The notes under the pieces were generated by a model that saw nothing but the letters and a program-made list of their open reading frames with translations, did not search any database and was not told the DNA's origin. The position numbers and the translations under genes are program-made. Of a stretch of 64,000 nt of DNA, positions 33,632 through 41,156 are shown in pieces (the first letter of the stretch is position 1; each line of letters begins with the position of its first letter). The stretch is from Chthonomonas sp. UBA2362 (GTDB taxonomy: Bacteria > Armatimonadota > Fimbriimonadia > Fimbriimonadales > Fimbriimonadaceae), in contig DDTO01000006.1 in assembly GCA_002344135.1 (NCBI GenBank), positions 337,869-401,868 on the forward strand, read 5' to 3'.

Positions 33632-34633
33632 ATGCTAACGGAGATCGGCAAGACAGGGTTAGGGCCGGGCCAGAGTCTGCGACTCTCGGAAACTCTCTTC
33701 GACAAGGCTCGATCCGGATTCTCGACCTTGACCGCCCTTTCCTCCAACGTGAAGGCGATCGAGGCCTCGCTCATGTTTGCCAACGGCCTTGCGCCGTTCG
33801 TGGCGATCGTCGGTCCTAGCGGTTGGGGCAAGTCGCACCTGCTTCGCGCGGCCGGCGAGGTGATCCGTCGCGAGGTCGGCCTTCGTGCCCAAGTCTTACC
33901 GGCGGCGCAATGGTGCTCTGCTGGCGCACGGTGGGATTCCCAGGCCCCGCTCCTCGTCGATGACGCTCAAGACGTGTTCGAACGGCCGCGGCTTCGCCAG
34001 GCCCTCCGGCTGTGCCTCGAACGGCGGGTCCAGTTCGGCCGCCCGACGATGATTTCGTTTGCCTCGTCGAAGGTGACGCGGACGATACGAAACTTTCTCC
34101 CCGGGTTGCGAGATTGGCAGGTCATGACCATCGGGACCCCCAATCACAACGAGCGGGAGCTCGTATCCCGTCAGATCGCCGGTATCGAAGGGCTGACTCT
34201 CTCTCCGGCGCTTCATCGGCTCATCGCCCGCCAGTCGACATGGGATGGAAACGCGATGACCGGCGTTCTTCACCGGCTGAAGCTTATCCAAACCCGATGG
34301 ACCGAGCGCGGCGACGTGCTGCGGGCACTAGGCGTGCTGAACCCCTATCTCGTGGACGGGACGGGGTGGGATATTCGGGATCACGTCCATGAATCGATCA
34401 GCGCGTTTACCGCGTCCAAAGTCCCGATCGCCGAGCGAACGAAGCGAGCGACCGAGTTAAGCGTGTATTTTATGATCGATCGGATTGGATTATCAGAAGG
34501 AGATGTGGCCGCGTATTTTCGGCTCCGGCCAGGCGAAGTCTATGGGCTCGCCAGCCGGCTCGCGCGTGAGGAGTCCTCGTACGCGACGCTGAAAGCGGAG
34601 TGCGAAGCAGCACTCGTGGCCTCACTCGATTGA
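33632..34633 (+). CDS. DnaA/Hda-like AAA+ ATPase
   Basis: A 333-residue protein that resembles DnaA domain III. A short lead carries SSNVKAIEASLMFANG. Walker A is GPSGWGKSHLLRAA (about 61-74), Walker B is APLLVDDAQDV, and a sensor-like MISFASSKVTRTIRNFLPGL and RELVSRQIAGIEGLTLSP follow. The C-terminal ~75 residues form a helical block (TKRATELSVYFMIDRIGLSE, VAAYFRLRPGEVYGLASRL) laid out like DnaA domain IV, but the DHTTV-type DnaA-box motif is missing. It may be a second, diverged DnaA, an Hda-type regulator, or a DNA-loading adaptor. No dnaN, gyrB or DnaA-box cluster is near. Confidence 0.65.
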   Translation: MLTEIGKTGLGPGQSLRLSETLFDKARSGFSTLTALSSNVKAIEASLMFANGLAPFVAIVGPSGWGKSHLLRAAGEVIRREVGLRAQVLPAAQWCSAGARWDSQAPLLVDDAQDVFERPRLRQALRLCLERRVQFGRPTMISFASSKVTRTIRNFLPGLRDWQVMTIGTPNHNERELVSRQIAGIEGLTLSPALHRLIARQSTWDGNAMTGVLHRLKLIQTRWTERGDVLRALGVLNPYLVDGTGWDIRDHVHESISAFTASKVPIAERTKRATELSVYFMIDRIGLSEGDVAAYFRLRPGEVYGLASRLAREESSYATLKAECEAALVASLD

Positions 34634-34699
34634 GCACAAACCCGGTACATGGAGGGACATCCGGCAAGTTTGCCGTTTGCCCCACCGATTGGCCGTTGT

Positions 34700-34705
34700 T
34701 AGAAT
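34700..34705 (+). promoter_or_regulatory. -10 box of the GGDEF gene
   Basis: TAGAAT lies 23 nt before ATG 34729 in the 95-bp gap after the dnaA-like gene. TTTGCC at 34675 is a possible -35, at 19-bp spacing. Confidence 0.35.
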
Positions 34706-34728
34706 CCAGTTTGGGTCCGACGTCGGCC

Positions 34729-35997
34729 ATGCGCACTATCCAAGAACTCCGGCTGCTGGCCGTGTGGGTCAATCCCGACCACATGGTCTCCACCGCGCTG
34801 CATCTCATGCGCGGTCACCGGCTGTCGACTCTAGGGGTGGTGGACAACGGGCGCTTCCTCGGCACCGTTGCGCTCGAGCGCATCCTGCGAGCGCCGGAGG
34901 CGGAGCCGCTCGCCCGGCATATCGAGGAACCTGATCTCGTGCTCCAAGCGTCGACCGAGGCGAAGCGGGCGGCTGCTCTCTTTGTTCACGAGGACGTCAC
35001 CCAGGCCCCCGTCCTCCAGGGCGAGAAATTCCTCGGCATTCTGACGTCGAACATGCTGCTGGAAGAACTCTCGCGCTCGTGGGATCCCCTCACCAATCTC
35101 TCTTGGAGCGACCGCCTTCGCGAGTGGGGGGTCGAGCGCCTCAAAGCCAGTCGCGAGATCGCCATCCTTTTTCTGGACATCGACGACTTCGGCAGCTACA
35201 ACAAGAAGTACGGGCACATTGTCGGCGACCGAATTCTTCAGTACCTTGCCGATCTGCTGCGCCAGTTTGCGACCGCCGACGAAGACGTGCTCGTGCGGTT
35301 CGGCGGCGACGAGTTCGCTGTTGGCCTCGAGGCCGGTCGCGAGGAGGCCGAAGCCCTTCGAGCCGAACTCGAAGCGATGGTCGAGCGCGTGGAGTTCGAT
35401 GGGCTCGCCGAGCCGGTGTCGGTAAGCGTCGGCCTCAGCGGCGGCAAGCGGACCAAGGAGCGCGAGAACGTGCACTTCGCCTCGACGGTCGACAACCTCA
35501 TCAATCTGGCGAGCAAAGCGTGCATCGAGGCCAAGAAGCGGCGGCTTGAGCAGCGCGGGACCGGTGTCGCTCCTTCGGAGCCGGAACGGCCCCGCTATGG
35601 CGTGATCGAAGTGGCTGTCGGGGAAGAGGACGGCGTGCCGACGGTCGTCGTGCTCGACATCGAAGGCGCCTCGCGGGCGGCGATCCGGGCAAGAGGCAAC
35701 GAATCGGCGATCGAGTCGTCGGCGATGACCGCCGCCTTGGCGCTCGAACGCGGGATCGGCGATGTGGAGGTCGTGATCGACGACGTCGCGTTCTCGGAAG
35801 AGGGCGCTGCCGGCGGCACCATCACCGTCGCAGGGCGGGTCTTCTCGGGCGGCAAGACCCAGCCCTTCGTCGGCACCCGCACCGTGCGATCGAGTCTGGC
35901 TTTGGCGGCTGCCGAAGCCACCGTCGAGGGCTTTGCCAGTCGCGGGCGACTCCGCCGCAACGGGTTGCCCGGAGCCTCGCGGCTCAGCGAGCCCTGA
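34729..35997 (+). CDS. Diguanylate cyclase with CBS pair and LeuA-dimer-like C-terminal domain
   Basis: The 422-residue protein has two CBS motifs (about 8-120, NPDHMVSTALHLMRGHRLST, LGVVDNGRFLGTVAL, APVLQGEKFLGILTS). A GGDEF domain follows with ILFLDIDDFGSYNKKYGH and an intact RFGGDEFAVGL (GGDEF at 192-196), so it should make cyclic di-GMP. After a linker (about 275-290) the last ~120 residues look like the regulatory LeuA dimer domain of isopropylmalate synthase: RGNESAIESSAMTAALAL, VVIDDVAFSEEGAAGG, then strand-turn-strand and VRSSLALAAAEATVEGF. CBS domains usually bind adenine nucleotides, and the tail may bind another ligand. Start ATG 34729 is the first one in frame with domain sense; upstream codons overlap the previous gene. 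Confidence 0.85.
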   Translation: MRTIQELRLLAVWVNPDHMVSTALHLMRGHRLSTLGVVDNGRFLGTVALERILRAPEAEPLARHIEEPDLVLQASTEAKRAAALFVHEDVTQAPVLQGEKFLGILTSNMLLEELSRSWDPLTNLSWSDRLREWGVERLKASREIAILFLDIDDFGSYNKKYGHIVGDRILQYLADLLRQFATADEDVLVRFGGDEFAVGLEAGREEAEALRAELEAMVERVEFDGLAEPVSVSVGLSGGKRTKERENVHFASTVDNLINLASKACIEAKKRRLEQRGTGVAPSEPERPRYGVIEVAVGEEDGVPTVVVLDIEGASRAAIRARGNESAIESSAMTAALALERGIGDVEVVIDDVAFSEEGAAGGTITVAGRVFSGGKTQPFVGTRTVRSSLALAAAEATVEGFASRGRLRRNGLPGASRLSEP

Positions 35998-36033
35998 ACC
36001 CCTCGCCCGACTGAACTTTTTCATCTCCAGCCG

Positions 36034-36062
36034 CTGGAAATCCGAAAAACCTGTGATACAAT
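36034..36062 (+). promoter_or_regulatory. Promoter of the dockerin-tailed gene at 36162
   Basis: TACAAT at 36057-36062, with CTGGAA at 36034-36039 as a weak -35 17 bp away. The mRNA would carry a leader of about 95 nt. Confidence 0.5.
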
Positions 36063-36115
36063 AGGTTAAGAATTCGTATTCTCAGGAAGGCCTGAGGCCA
36101 TGCGAACGGTTCGTC

Positions 36116-36133
36116 GAGGAACCTCGGTTCCTC
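36116..36133 (+). other. Leader hairpin before the gene at 36162
   Basis: GAGGAAC and GTTCCTC form a perfect 7-bp stem around CTCG, followed by TTTGATC. A second small hairpin (CTCAGG/CCTGAG) lies 24 bp upstream. CTGGAGG, the ribosome site, follows the stem. It could stabilise the mRNA or act as a weak attenuator. Confidence 0.45.
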
Positions 36134-36161
36134 TTTGATCTATCTGGAGGATTTTACGACA

Positions 36162-37433
36162 ATGACGTTTACCCGCACCCTTATTGCAAGCGGATTGGCG
36201 AGCGCCGCCCTTAGCGTCGCCCAAGCGCAGCCCGTAGTGGACGGCAGCTACGATGGCATTTACGGCCCGGCCGTGGCGGTCCAGGACACGGAGACCGAGT
36301 TCGGCGATTCGAACTTGGGTCTCTTGGACTGGGCCAACGGTTCGGAACTCGATCAGATCTTCGTGTATCGGGACGCTACTCACCTCTATCTGCTCATCAC
36401 CGGCAACCTGGAGAGCAACTACAACAAGCTTGAGATCTTCATCGACTCCAAAAGAGGCGGGCAGAATCGGCTGGATGGCATCCAGCCAGACACCGACTAC
36501 GGAGCGCTCATTCGTATGGCAGGCACGGGCAGCGGCGACGGGCTCACCTTCGATGCCGGTTTCGAAGCCGACTACTGGTTCAGTTGTACCGGCGGCGGTG
36601 AGGGCACTTATGCGCTCTATGCGAACTACGGCGAGATCGGAACCACGAACGGCCAGTACCTGGGAACGACCTCGGCGACGATCGGAACCTTGACCGGTTC
36701 CAACGACTTGGGCTGTATGGCCACGATCAACAACTCGAACATACTCGGTGTCGGTCCGGGAACTGCACTGGGCAGCGGTGCCGGTGTCTTTACGGGGGTC
36801 GAGTGGAAGATTCCGCTGAGCCTCATCGGCAATCCGATCGGAGGCATAAAGATCTGCACGTTCATCAACGGTGGAGGTCACGATTGGGTCTCCAATCAGT
36901 CACTGCCCGGGATCGGGGGCGGCGGCAACTTCGGCGAGCCAAGGCTCATGAACTACGCGAACGTGCCCGGCCTGCAGTACCTTGTCGTTCCAGGACTGCC
37001 CACCATCGAAGGTGACGTGACGTTCAGCGGCCTGGACGAGTTCGCGATTCCGCCTTCCAGCGCCACGTTCGAGATTCGCGACGCGACGAACACGACTCTC
37101 TTGGATACTCAGACCGTTGCCGTCTCCCCGAGCGGAGCCTACACCTTGGTCGCTCCGGGCAACGGGCAGTACGTGGTCTCCCTCAAGACCGGGACCTGGT
37201 TGCGAAAGAACGTGCCCGCTACCGTTATGAATGGCTCGGCCACGGGCGTGGACCTCGTGCTCGTGAACGGAGACATCGACGAGGACAACGAAATCGCGAT
37301 CGGCGACTATGCCCTGCTTTCTCAGAACTTCGGGAGTGGCGGACCGACCGGCGACCTGAATCTGGACGGTAGTGTCGATATCGGCGACTTCGCGATTCTG
37401 TCCGCCAACTTCGGCATTCTCGGCGACGACTAA
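36162..37433 (+). CDS. Exported protein with dockerin-like C-terminal tail
   Basis: A 423-residue protein with a signal peptide (TFTRTLIASGLASAALSVAQA). A ~260-residue beta domain follows, containing FVYRDATHLYLLITGNLESN, LEIFIDSKRGGQNRL and VEWKIPLSLIGNP. This reads like the carbohydrate-binding CBM9-like or DOMON-like sandwiches used to test for a sugar or other small ligand. From about 285 the shared tail begins: a ~85-residue beta domain with KTGTWLRKNVPAT, then EF-hand loops DIDEDNEIAIGD (371-382) and DLNLDGSVDIGD (398-409). Start ATG 36162 has CTGGAGG upstream. A strong terminator follows the gene. Confidence 0.75.
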   Translation: MTFTRTLIASGLASAALSVAQAQPVVDGSYDGIYGPAVAVQDTETEFGDSNLGLLDWANGSELDQIFVYRDATHLYLLITGNLESNYNKLEIFIDSKRGGQNRLDGIQPDTDYGALIRMAGTGSGDGLTFDAGFEADYWFSCTGGGEGTYALYANYGEIGTTNGQYLGTTSATIGTLTGSNDLGCMATINNSNILGVGPGTALGSGAGVFTGVEWKIPLSLIGNPIGGIKICTFINGGGHDWVSNQSLPGIGGGGNFGEPRLMNYANVPGLQYLVVPGLPTIEGDVTFSGLDEFAIPPSSATFEIRDATNTTLLDTQTVAVSPSGAYTLVAPGNGQYVVSLKTGTWLRKNVPATVMNGSATGVDLVLVNGDIDEDNEIAIGDYALLSQNFGSGGPTGDLNLDGSVDIGDFAILSANFGILGDD

Positions 37434-37461
37434 CCTCGACGAGCCTTTTCGAATTCTTTGG

Positions 37462-37495
37462 TCCCAACAGCCTTCGGGCGGTTGGGATCTTTTTT
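37462..37495 (+). terminator. Intrinsic terminator of the gene at 36162
   Basis: TCCCAAC and GTTGGGA form the outer stem and GCC/GGC an inner one capped by a TTCG tetraloop. A run of six T follows (37490-37495). The T-run ends inside the stop codon region of the convergent ABC-F gene. On the other strand no T-run follows, so it works for the plus-strand gene only. Confidence 0.9.
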
Positions 37496-39416
37496 ACGCC
37501 GACCCTTGCTGAGCGCGAAGCGTCTCCAGCCGGCGGGAATGCTCTTCCCATTCGGAGATTGCCGACTGTATCAGGCTTGTGAGTTCCCCGTGGCGTTTGG
37601 TCAACGCGAAGAGATCGACGTCAGGCGAGGGTTGGGCGATGATTCGTTCTACTCTTTCGAGTTCGGATTCGAGCTTCGTCACGGATTCCTCGGTTTCCTC
37701 TACTAGCCGGCTCATTCGCCCGATCTCCTTGCTCAGCTCACGCGGGCTCAGGGGCGGCTCGGCTCCAGTAGCCCGCCATTGGACGCCCACGGCGGCGGTT
37801 TCAACCCGAGCCGTAGTGGCGGTGAGGGGGCGATCTCTCGACTCGCGATACCGGCCATACGAACCCGGGTACGCGACCGGTCGTCCCCGACGCAGGTCCA
37901 GCGTGTGGTCGGTGACGCGCTTGAGGAGCCAGCGATCGTGCGAAACGAGAATGAGCGTGCCCCGGTACTCGCAAAGGACATCCGCGAGCGCCTCGCGTGA
38001 GGCCATGTCGAGGTGGTTGGTCGGCTCGTCCAAGATCAAGACGTTCGGGTTGATCGCGGTGAGCACTGCAAGGGCCATCTTGTTTCGTTCGCCGCCGCTA
38101 AGGGTGGAGATTGGCCGGAACACGTCGTCGCCCGTGATCAAAAAACGTGCGAGGAGGTTGCGGGCAGGACCCGCCTCCCATCCGAGTTCGTAGTTGATCG
38201 TCTGGAGGGGGCTGAGTTCGGGATCGAGGGTAGAGGCGTCTTGGCTGAAGTACCCAGGCGCCACGTTCGCGCCAAGCCGGACATTCCCCTCCGCAGGCGC
38301 GATCTCGCCGAGAAGGATCTTGATCAGGGTCGATTTGCCCGACCCGTTCGGTCCGATGACGCCCCATCGCTCACCCCAGCGGACGGTCCAGTCGAGCTCA
38401 GAGAAGAGCACCTGGTCTCCGAAGCGCATGGCGAGGCCTCGAGTCTCGACGACGAGGTCGCCCGCCCTCTTGACATCGCCGAAGCCCGCTTTGATGCCCT
38501 TTTCGGTCTTCGGGGCTTCGATCGCCTGCGCCTTAAGCCTCTCCATGAGCTTCAGTCGACCTCTGGCCTGGGCCGTTCGCTGGCTGTTCATAAACCGCCG
38601 CACGTACTCGTCCAGTTTGGAGATCTCTTCCTGCTGCTTCGCGGCGACCACCGCCTGCCTCGCTTCCTCTTCCGCGCGCAGCTGGGCGTACTTCTCGAAC
38701 GGGCCCGGGTAGCTTTTGACGGTACCGTCGCGCATCTCCAAGAATCGCTCGGCGACGTTCTGGAGGAAGACCCGATCGTGGGAGACCAGCAGCACTGCGC
38801 CGTGGTAGCCGCGGATCCAAGATTCCAGCCACTCGGTGGCCTCGAGGTCGAGATGATTGGTGGGCTCGTCCAGGATCAGGAGGTCGGGTTCCTCGAGGAG
38901 GAGCCGCGCCAGGATGAGGCGTGTTCGCTCTCCACCCGAAAGCTTTCGCACGGACTTGCCGTACTCGGGTTCGTCGAAGCCCATTCGGCCGAGGACGGTG
39001 CGAACGTCGCGCTCGGCGCTGTACCCACCTTCGGCATGAAAATGCTCGTGGAGGAGGCTGTACTCTTCGAGATCGTCGGGGGAGGGGTCGTGCTCGATCT
39101 TCGCTTCGAGTTCTCGGAGCCTCTGCTCCATCTCCAAGAGGTGAGCCCGAGCCGCCTCGGCTTCTTCCAGCACGGTCCGAGTCTCATCGAGGCGGCTTTG
39201 TTGGCTCAGGTATCCGATGCTGACGCCGCGCTCCCACTGAACGGAGCCGCCGTCCGGTTCGTACTCCCCGGTCAGTATCTTGAGCAACGTCGTCTTGCCG
39301 ACCCCGTTCCGCCCGACGAGAGCGACTTTCTCTCGGCGGTCGATGCGGAACGAGACATCGGACAGCACGACGTCTGCGCCGAACAGCTTTCGAATGCCGG
39401 CAACGTTGAGGAGCAC
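37494..39416 (-). CDS. ABC-F family ATPase (ribosome-associated type)
   Basis: A 640-residue soluble protein with two ABC domains and no membrane segment. The first has GRNGVGKTTLLKIL, KLSGGERTRLILARLLL and LLILDEPTNHLD. The second has GPNGSGKSTLIKIL, TLSGGERNKMALAVL and VLILDEPTNHLD. The ~80-residue linker is rich in charged residues and contains the P-site-tRNA-interacting motif region (YVRRFMNSQRTAQARGRLK). A C-terminal coiled coil (about 560-635, EIGRMSRLVEETEESVTKLE) closes the protein. This is the Uup/EttA type, acting on the ribosome or on DNA junctions. Start is GTG 39416. Confidence 0.92.
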   Translation of the reverse strand: MLLNVAGIRKLFGADVVLSDVSFRIDRREKVALVGRNGVGKTTLLKILTGEYEPDGGSVQWERGVSIGYLSQQSRLDETRTVLEEAEAARAHLLEMEQRLRELEAKIEHDPSPDDLEEYSLLHEHFHAEGGYSAERDVRTVLGRMGFDEPEYGKSVRKLSGGERTRLILARLLLEEPDLLILDEPTNHLDLEATEWLESWIRGYHGAVLLVSHDRVFLQNVAERFLEMRDGTVKSYPGPFEKYAQLRAEEEARQAVVAAKQQEEISKLDEYVRRFMNSQRTAQARGRLKLMERLKAQAIEAPKTEKGIKAGFGDVKRAGDLVVETRGLAMRFGDQVLFSELDWTVRWGERWGVIGPNGSGKSTLIKILLGEIAPAEGNVRLGANVAPGYFSQDASTLDPELSPLQTINYELGWEAGPARNLLARFLITGDDVFRPISTLSGGERNKMALAVLTAINPNVLILDEPTNHLDMASREALADVLCEYRGTLILVSHDRWLLKRVTDHTLDLRRGRPVAYPGSYGRYRESRDRPLTATTARVETAAVGVQWRATGAEPPLSPRELSKEIGRMSRLVEETEESVTKLESELERVERIIAQPSPDVDLFALTKRHGELTSLIQSAISEWEEHSRRLETLRAQQGSA

Positions 39417-39484
39417 GGGTCCCTCAGTTTACTTCGGCCACCTAAGTGAGAACGTTCGTTGACCTCGGTTCGTAAGGGCCATGG

Positions 39485-40693
39485 ATGGGCAGCATTCGGT
39501 CCAACGTCGGGGCGGCGCTATCGAGCCTTAGCGAGCAGCGGTCCCGAGCCTTGCTCAGCGCGCTCGGCGTCACGGTGGCGTCGATCGCGATTATCCTTCT
39601 CATCAGCATCGCCAAGGGCGTCCAGAAGGACTTGACCTCGCAGGTGAACGACCTCGGAGTGAACATCCTCGTCGTGTTGCCGTTCCGGGTCGAAGAGGGG
39701 TCGATGTTCATGCCGAACGCCGCCGGCCTCAGCTACCTGCGCGAGTCCGACGTCGAGCGTCTTCGCGCCGTGCCGGGCGTTCGCCGAGTGGCCCCCCTCG
39801 TCTTCGCCGGAGGAGGCATTCGCAACGGCGAAAGGGAGAACTCCTCGACCCTGATCCTCGCCGCGGGCGGCGACTGGTTTCGGATTCGACCGGTGAAGCT
39901 CCGCGAGGGTGACCTCTTCACCCCGGAGACCGAGAATCGTCCGGTCTGTGTGATCGGGTCGGTGGCGAAGGAAAACCTTTTCGGGGCAGATCCCGCGGTC
40001 GGGAAGAGCGTCACGATCAACGGCGCAGATTACGAGATCATCGGGGTCACCGAAGAACGGCAAGACAAGGACAGCATGTTCTCGATGATGAGCTTCGAAA
40101 ACGTGGCCTACATTCCCTTCGGCTGGCTGAAACAGGTCAGCGGCGATCCCCAGTTACACCGAATCATGGTTCAAGTCGAACCGGACCGTGAGCCGGAGGC
40201 CCTCAAAGCCGCGGTCGAGTCGACTCTCGGATCGCGTCTGGACCGCGCCCAGTATTCGGTCCAGACGCTCGGCGATCTACTGAAACTCGTTTTCAAGCTG
40301 ATGGGCATCCTCACTTGGCTGTTGACCGGGCTCACGTCGATCGCCCTCTTCGTGGGAGGTGTCGGCATCATGACCGTGATGCTCATGTCGGTGAACGAGC
40401 GGGCGAAGGAGATCGGGATTCGCAAGACGGTCGGGGCGCGCTGGCGAGACGTGTTCACGCAGTTCTTGGCCGAAGCGATGGTCCTGAGCCTTCTCGGTGG
40501 CTTGGCCGGGCTCGCCGTCAGCTGGGTGGCATGTCGGGCCATGGAGGTCTACACGCCGATCAAGCCGCTCATCGAATGGGACACGATCGCGCTCTGCTTC
40601 AGCGTGAGCCTCGGCATCGGGGGCTTTTTCGGCCTCCTCCCGGCGTTGAACGCCGCTCGGCAAGATCCGGTCGTTGCGCTGAGGCGGGAGTAA
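39485..40693 (+). CDS. MacB/FtsX-type ABC transporter permease
   Basis: The 402 residues match the MacB-like permease layout. TM1 follows the conserved LSEQRSRALLSALGVTVASIAIILL. A periplasmic MacB core domain of about 230 residues follows (VERLRAVPGVRRVAPLVF, GDLFTPETENRPVCVIGS, VGKSVTINGADYEIIGV). Three C-terminal helices carry MSVNERAKEIGIRKTVGARW. It would work with a LolD/MacB-type ATPase, which is not encoded next to it; the divergent ABC-F protein is not a transport ATPase. Possible roles are export of a peptide or lipoprotein. ATG 39481 and 39485 are both possible but only 39485 is in frame. Confidence 0.88.
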   Translation: MGSIRSNVGAALSSLSEQRSRALLSALGVTVASIAIILLISIAKGVQKDLTSQVNDLGVNILVVLPFRVEEGSMFMPNAAGLSYLRESDVERLRAVPGVRRVAPLVFAGGGIRNGERENSSTLILAAGGDWFRIRPVKLREGDLFTPETENRPVCVIGSVAKENLFGADPAVGKSVTINGADYEIIGVTEERQDKDSMFSMMSFENVAYIPFGWLKQVSGDPQLHRIMVQVEPDREPEALKAAVESTLGSRLDRAQYSVQTLGDLLKLVFKLMGILTWLLTGLTSIALFVGGVGIMTVMLMSVNERAKEIGIRKTVGARWRDVFTQFLAEAMVLSLLGGLAGLAVSWVACRAMEVYTPIKPLIEWDTIALCFSVSLGIGGFFGLLPALNAARQDPVVALRRE

Positions 40694-40698
40694 AGAAT

Positions 40699-40719
40699 GG
40701 GGCCCCTAGTCGGGGCCCC
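40699..40719. terminator. GGGGCCCC hairpin between convergent genes
   Basis: Two copies of GGGGCCCC around a TAGTC loop make a perfect 8-bp stem 5 bp after the permease stop. Read on the minus strand it is followed by ATTCTTTA, a weak T-rich tail, and it follows the small minus-strand reading frame by 13 bp. It likely stops both converging transcripts. Confidence 0.6.
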
Positions 40720-40732
40720 TATGTGGAGTTGC

Positions 40733-40950
40733 CTAGTCGTCGGATTCGTAAGCTGTTTCCGCCGACCACCCAAAAATCAGACCCGTGTCGTCATGGGCGG
40801 CGCCTGAATGTTGGCCGTCGATAGGGTCCGGATGACCTTTCAATCGAAATGGGTCATGCCACCGGTCTCATCGAACTAGATATGGGTGTCAGCCAGGCTG
40901 GGCACAACGCTACCCAAGCAGCCGAGTACGCACAGTGCACGAAGTCTCAT
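40733..40950 (-). pseudogene. Decayed small exported-protein gene
   Basis: On the minus strand GGAGG lies 6 nt before an ATG at 40950. The frame begins with a good signal peptide (MRLRALCVLGCLGSVVPSLA, then DTHI) and stops at TAG 40876-40878 after 24 codons. Further on, another frame is open for 44 codons to a TAG at 40733 and reads like a real C-terminus (GHPDPIDGQHSGAAHDDTG, WSAETAYESDD). A strong hairpin follows. Start site, signal peptide and terminator fit one ~72-codon gene. At least two frame changes separate the halves, so it is either newly broken or contains sequence errors. Confidence 0.4.
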
Positions 40951-41156
40951 TGATGTCCTCCAATAGAAGCAGTCGAAGTGCATGGTGCCTGATACGACAA
41001 CCGGACGAGTCCTGTCTTTAGCGGGATTCCGCCTCCGACTTTCGTCAGGAGCGAGAGCACCGGGAAGGCAAATCTGCCAGGTTATCGGTGTCCCCTGTGG
41101 AACTCTGGGCCTCCCTCCGACAATTCCCGACAGGACAATTTCCAGGGAAGGGAATC
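40951..41156 (+). promoter_or_regulatory. Leader region of the TonB-receptor gene, with nested hairpin
   Basis: The 206-bp stretch between the decayed gene and the receptor ATG holds no reading frame I trust. CACCG (41058-41062) pairs with CGGTG (41086-41090) and encloses GGCA-AATC-TGCC. AGGGAAGGGAA gives the ribosome site for ATG 41157. No -35/-10 pair stands out. The conserved cobalamin-riboswitch blocks expected before many receptor genes were looked for and not found. Confidence 0.35.

Noticed and set aside
37494..39416. ABC-F protein as the ATPase of the divergent permease
   Set aside because: It is a two-domain soluble ABC-F protein with the tRNA-facing linker, not a transporter subunit, and the genes are on opposite strands.
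40951..41156. Cobalamin riboswitch in the TonB-receptor leader
   Set aside because: Receptor genes often have one, but the conserved GGTGxxAATCC and CCxCTGT-type blocks are not present.
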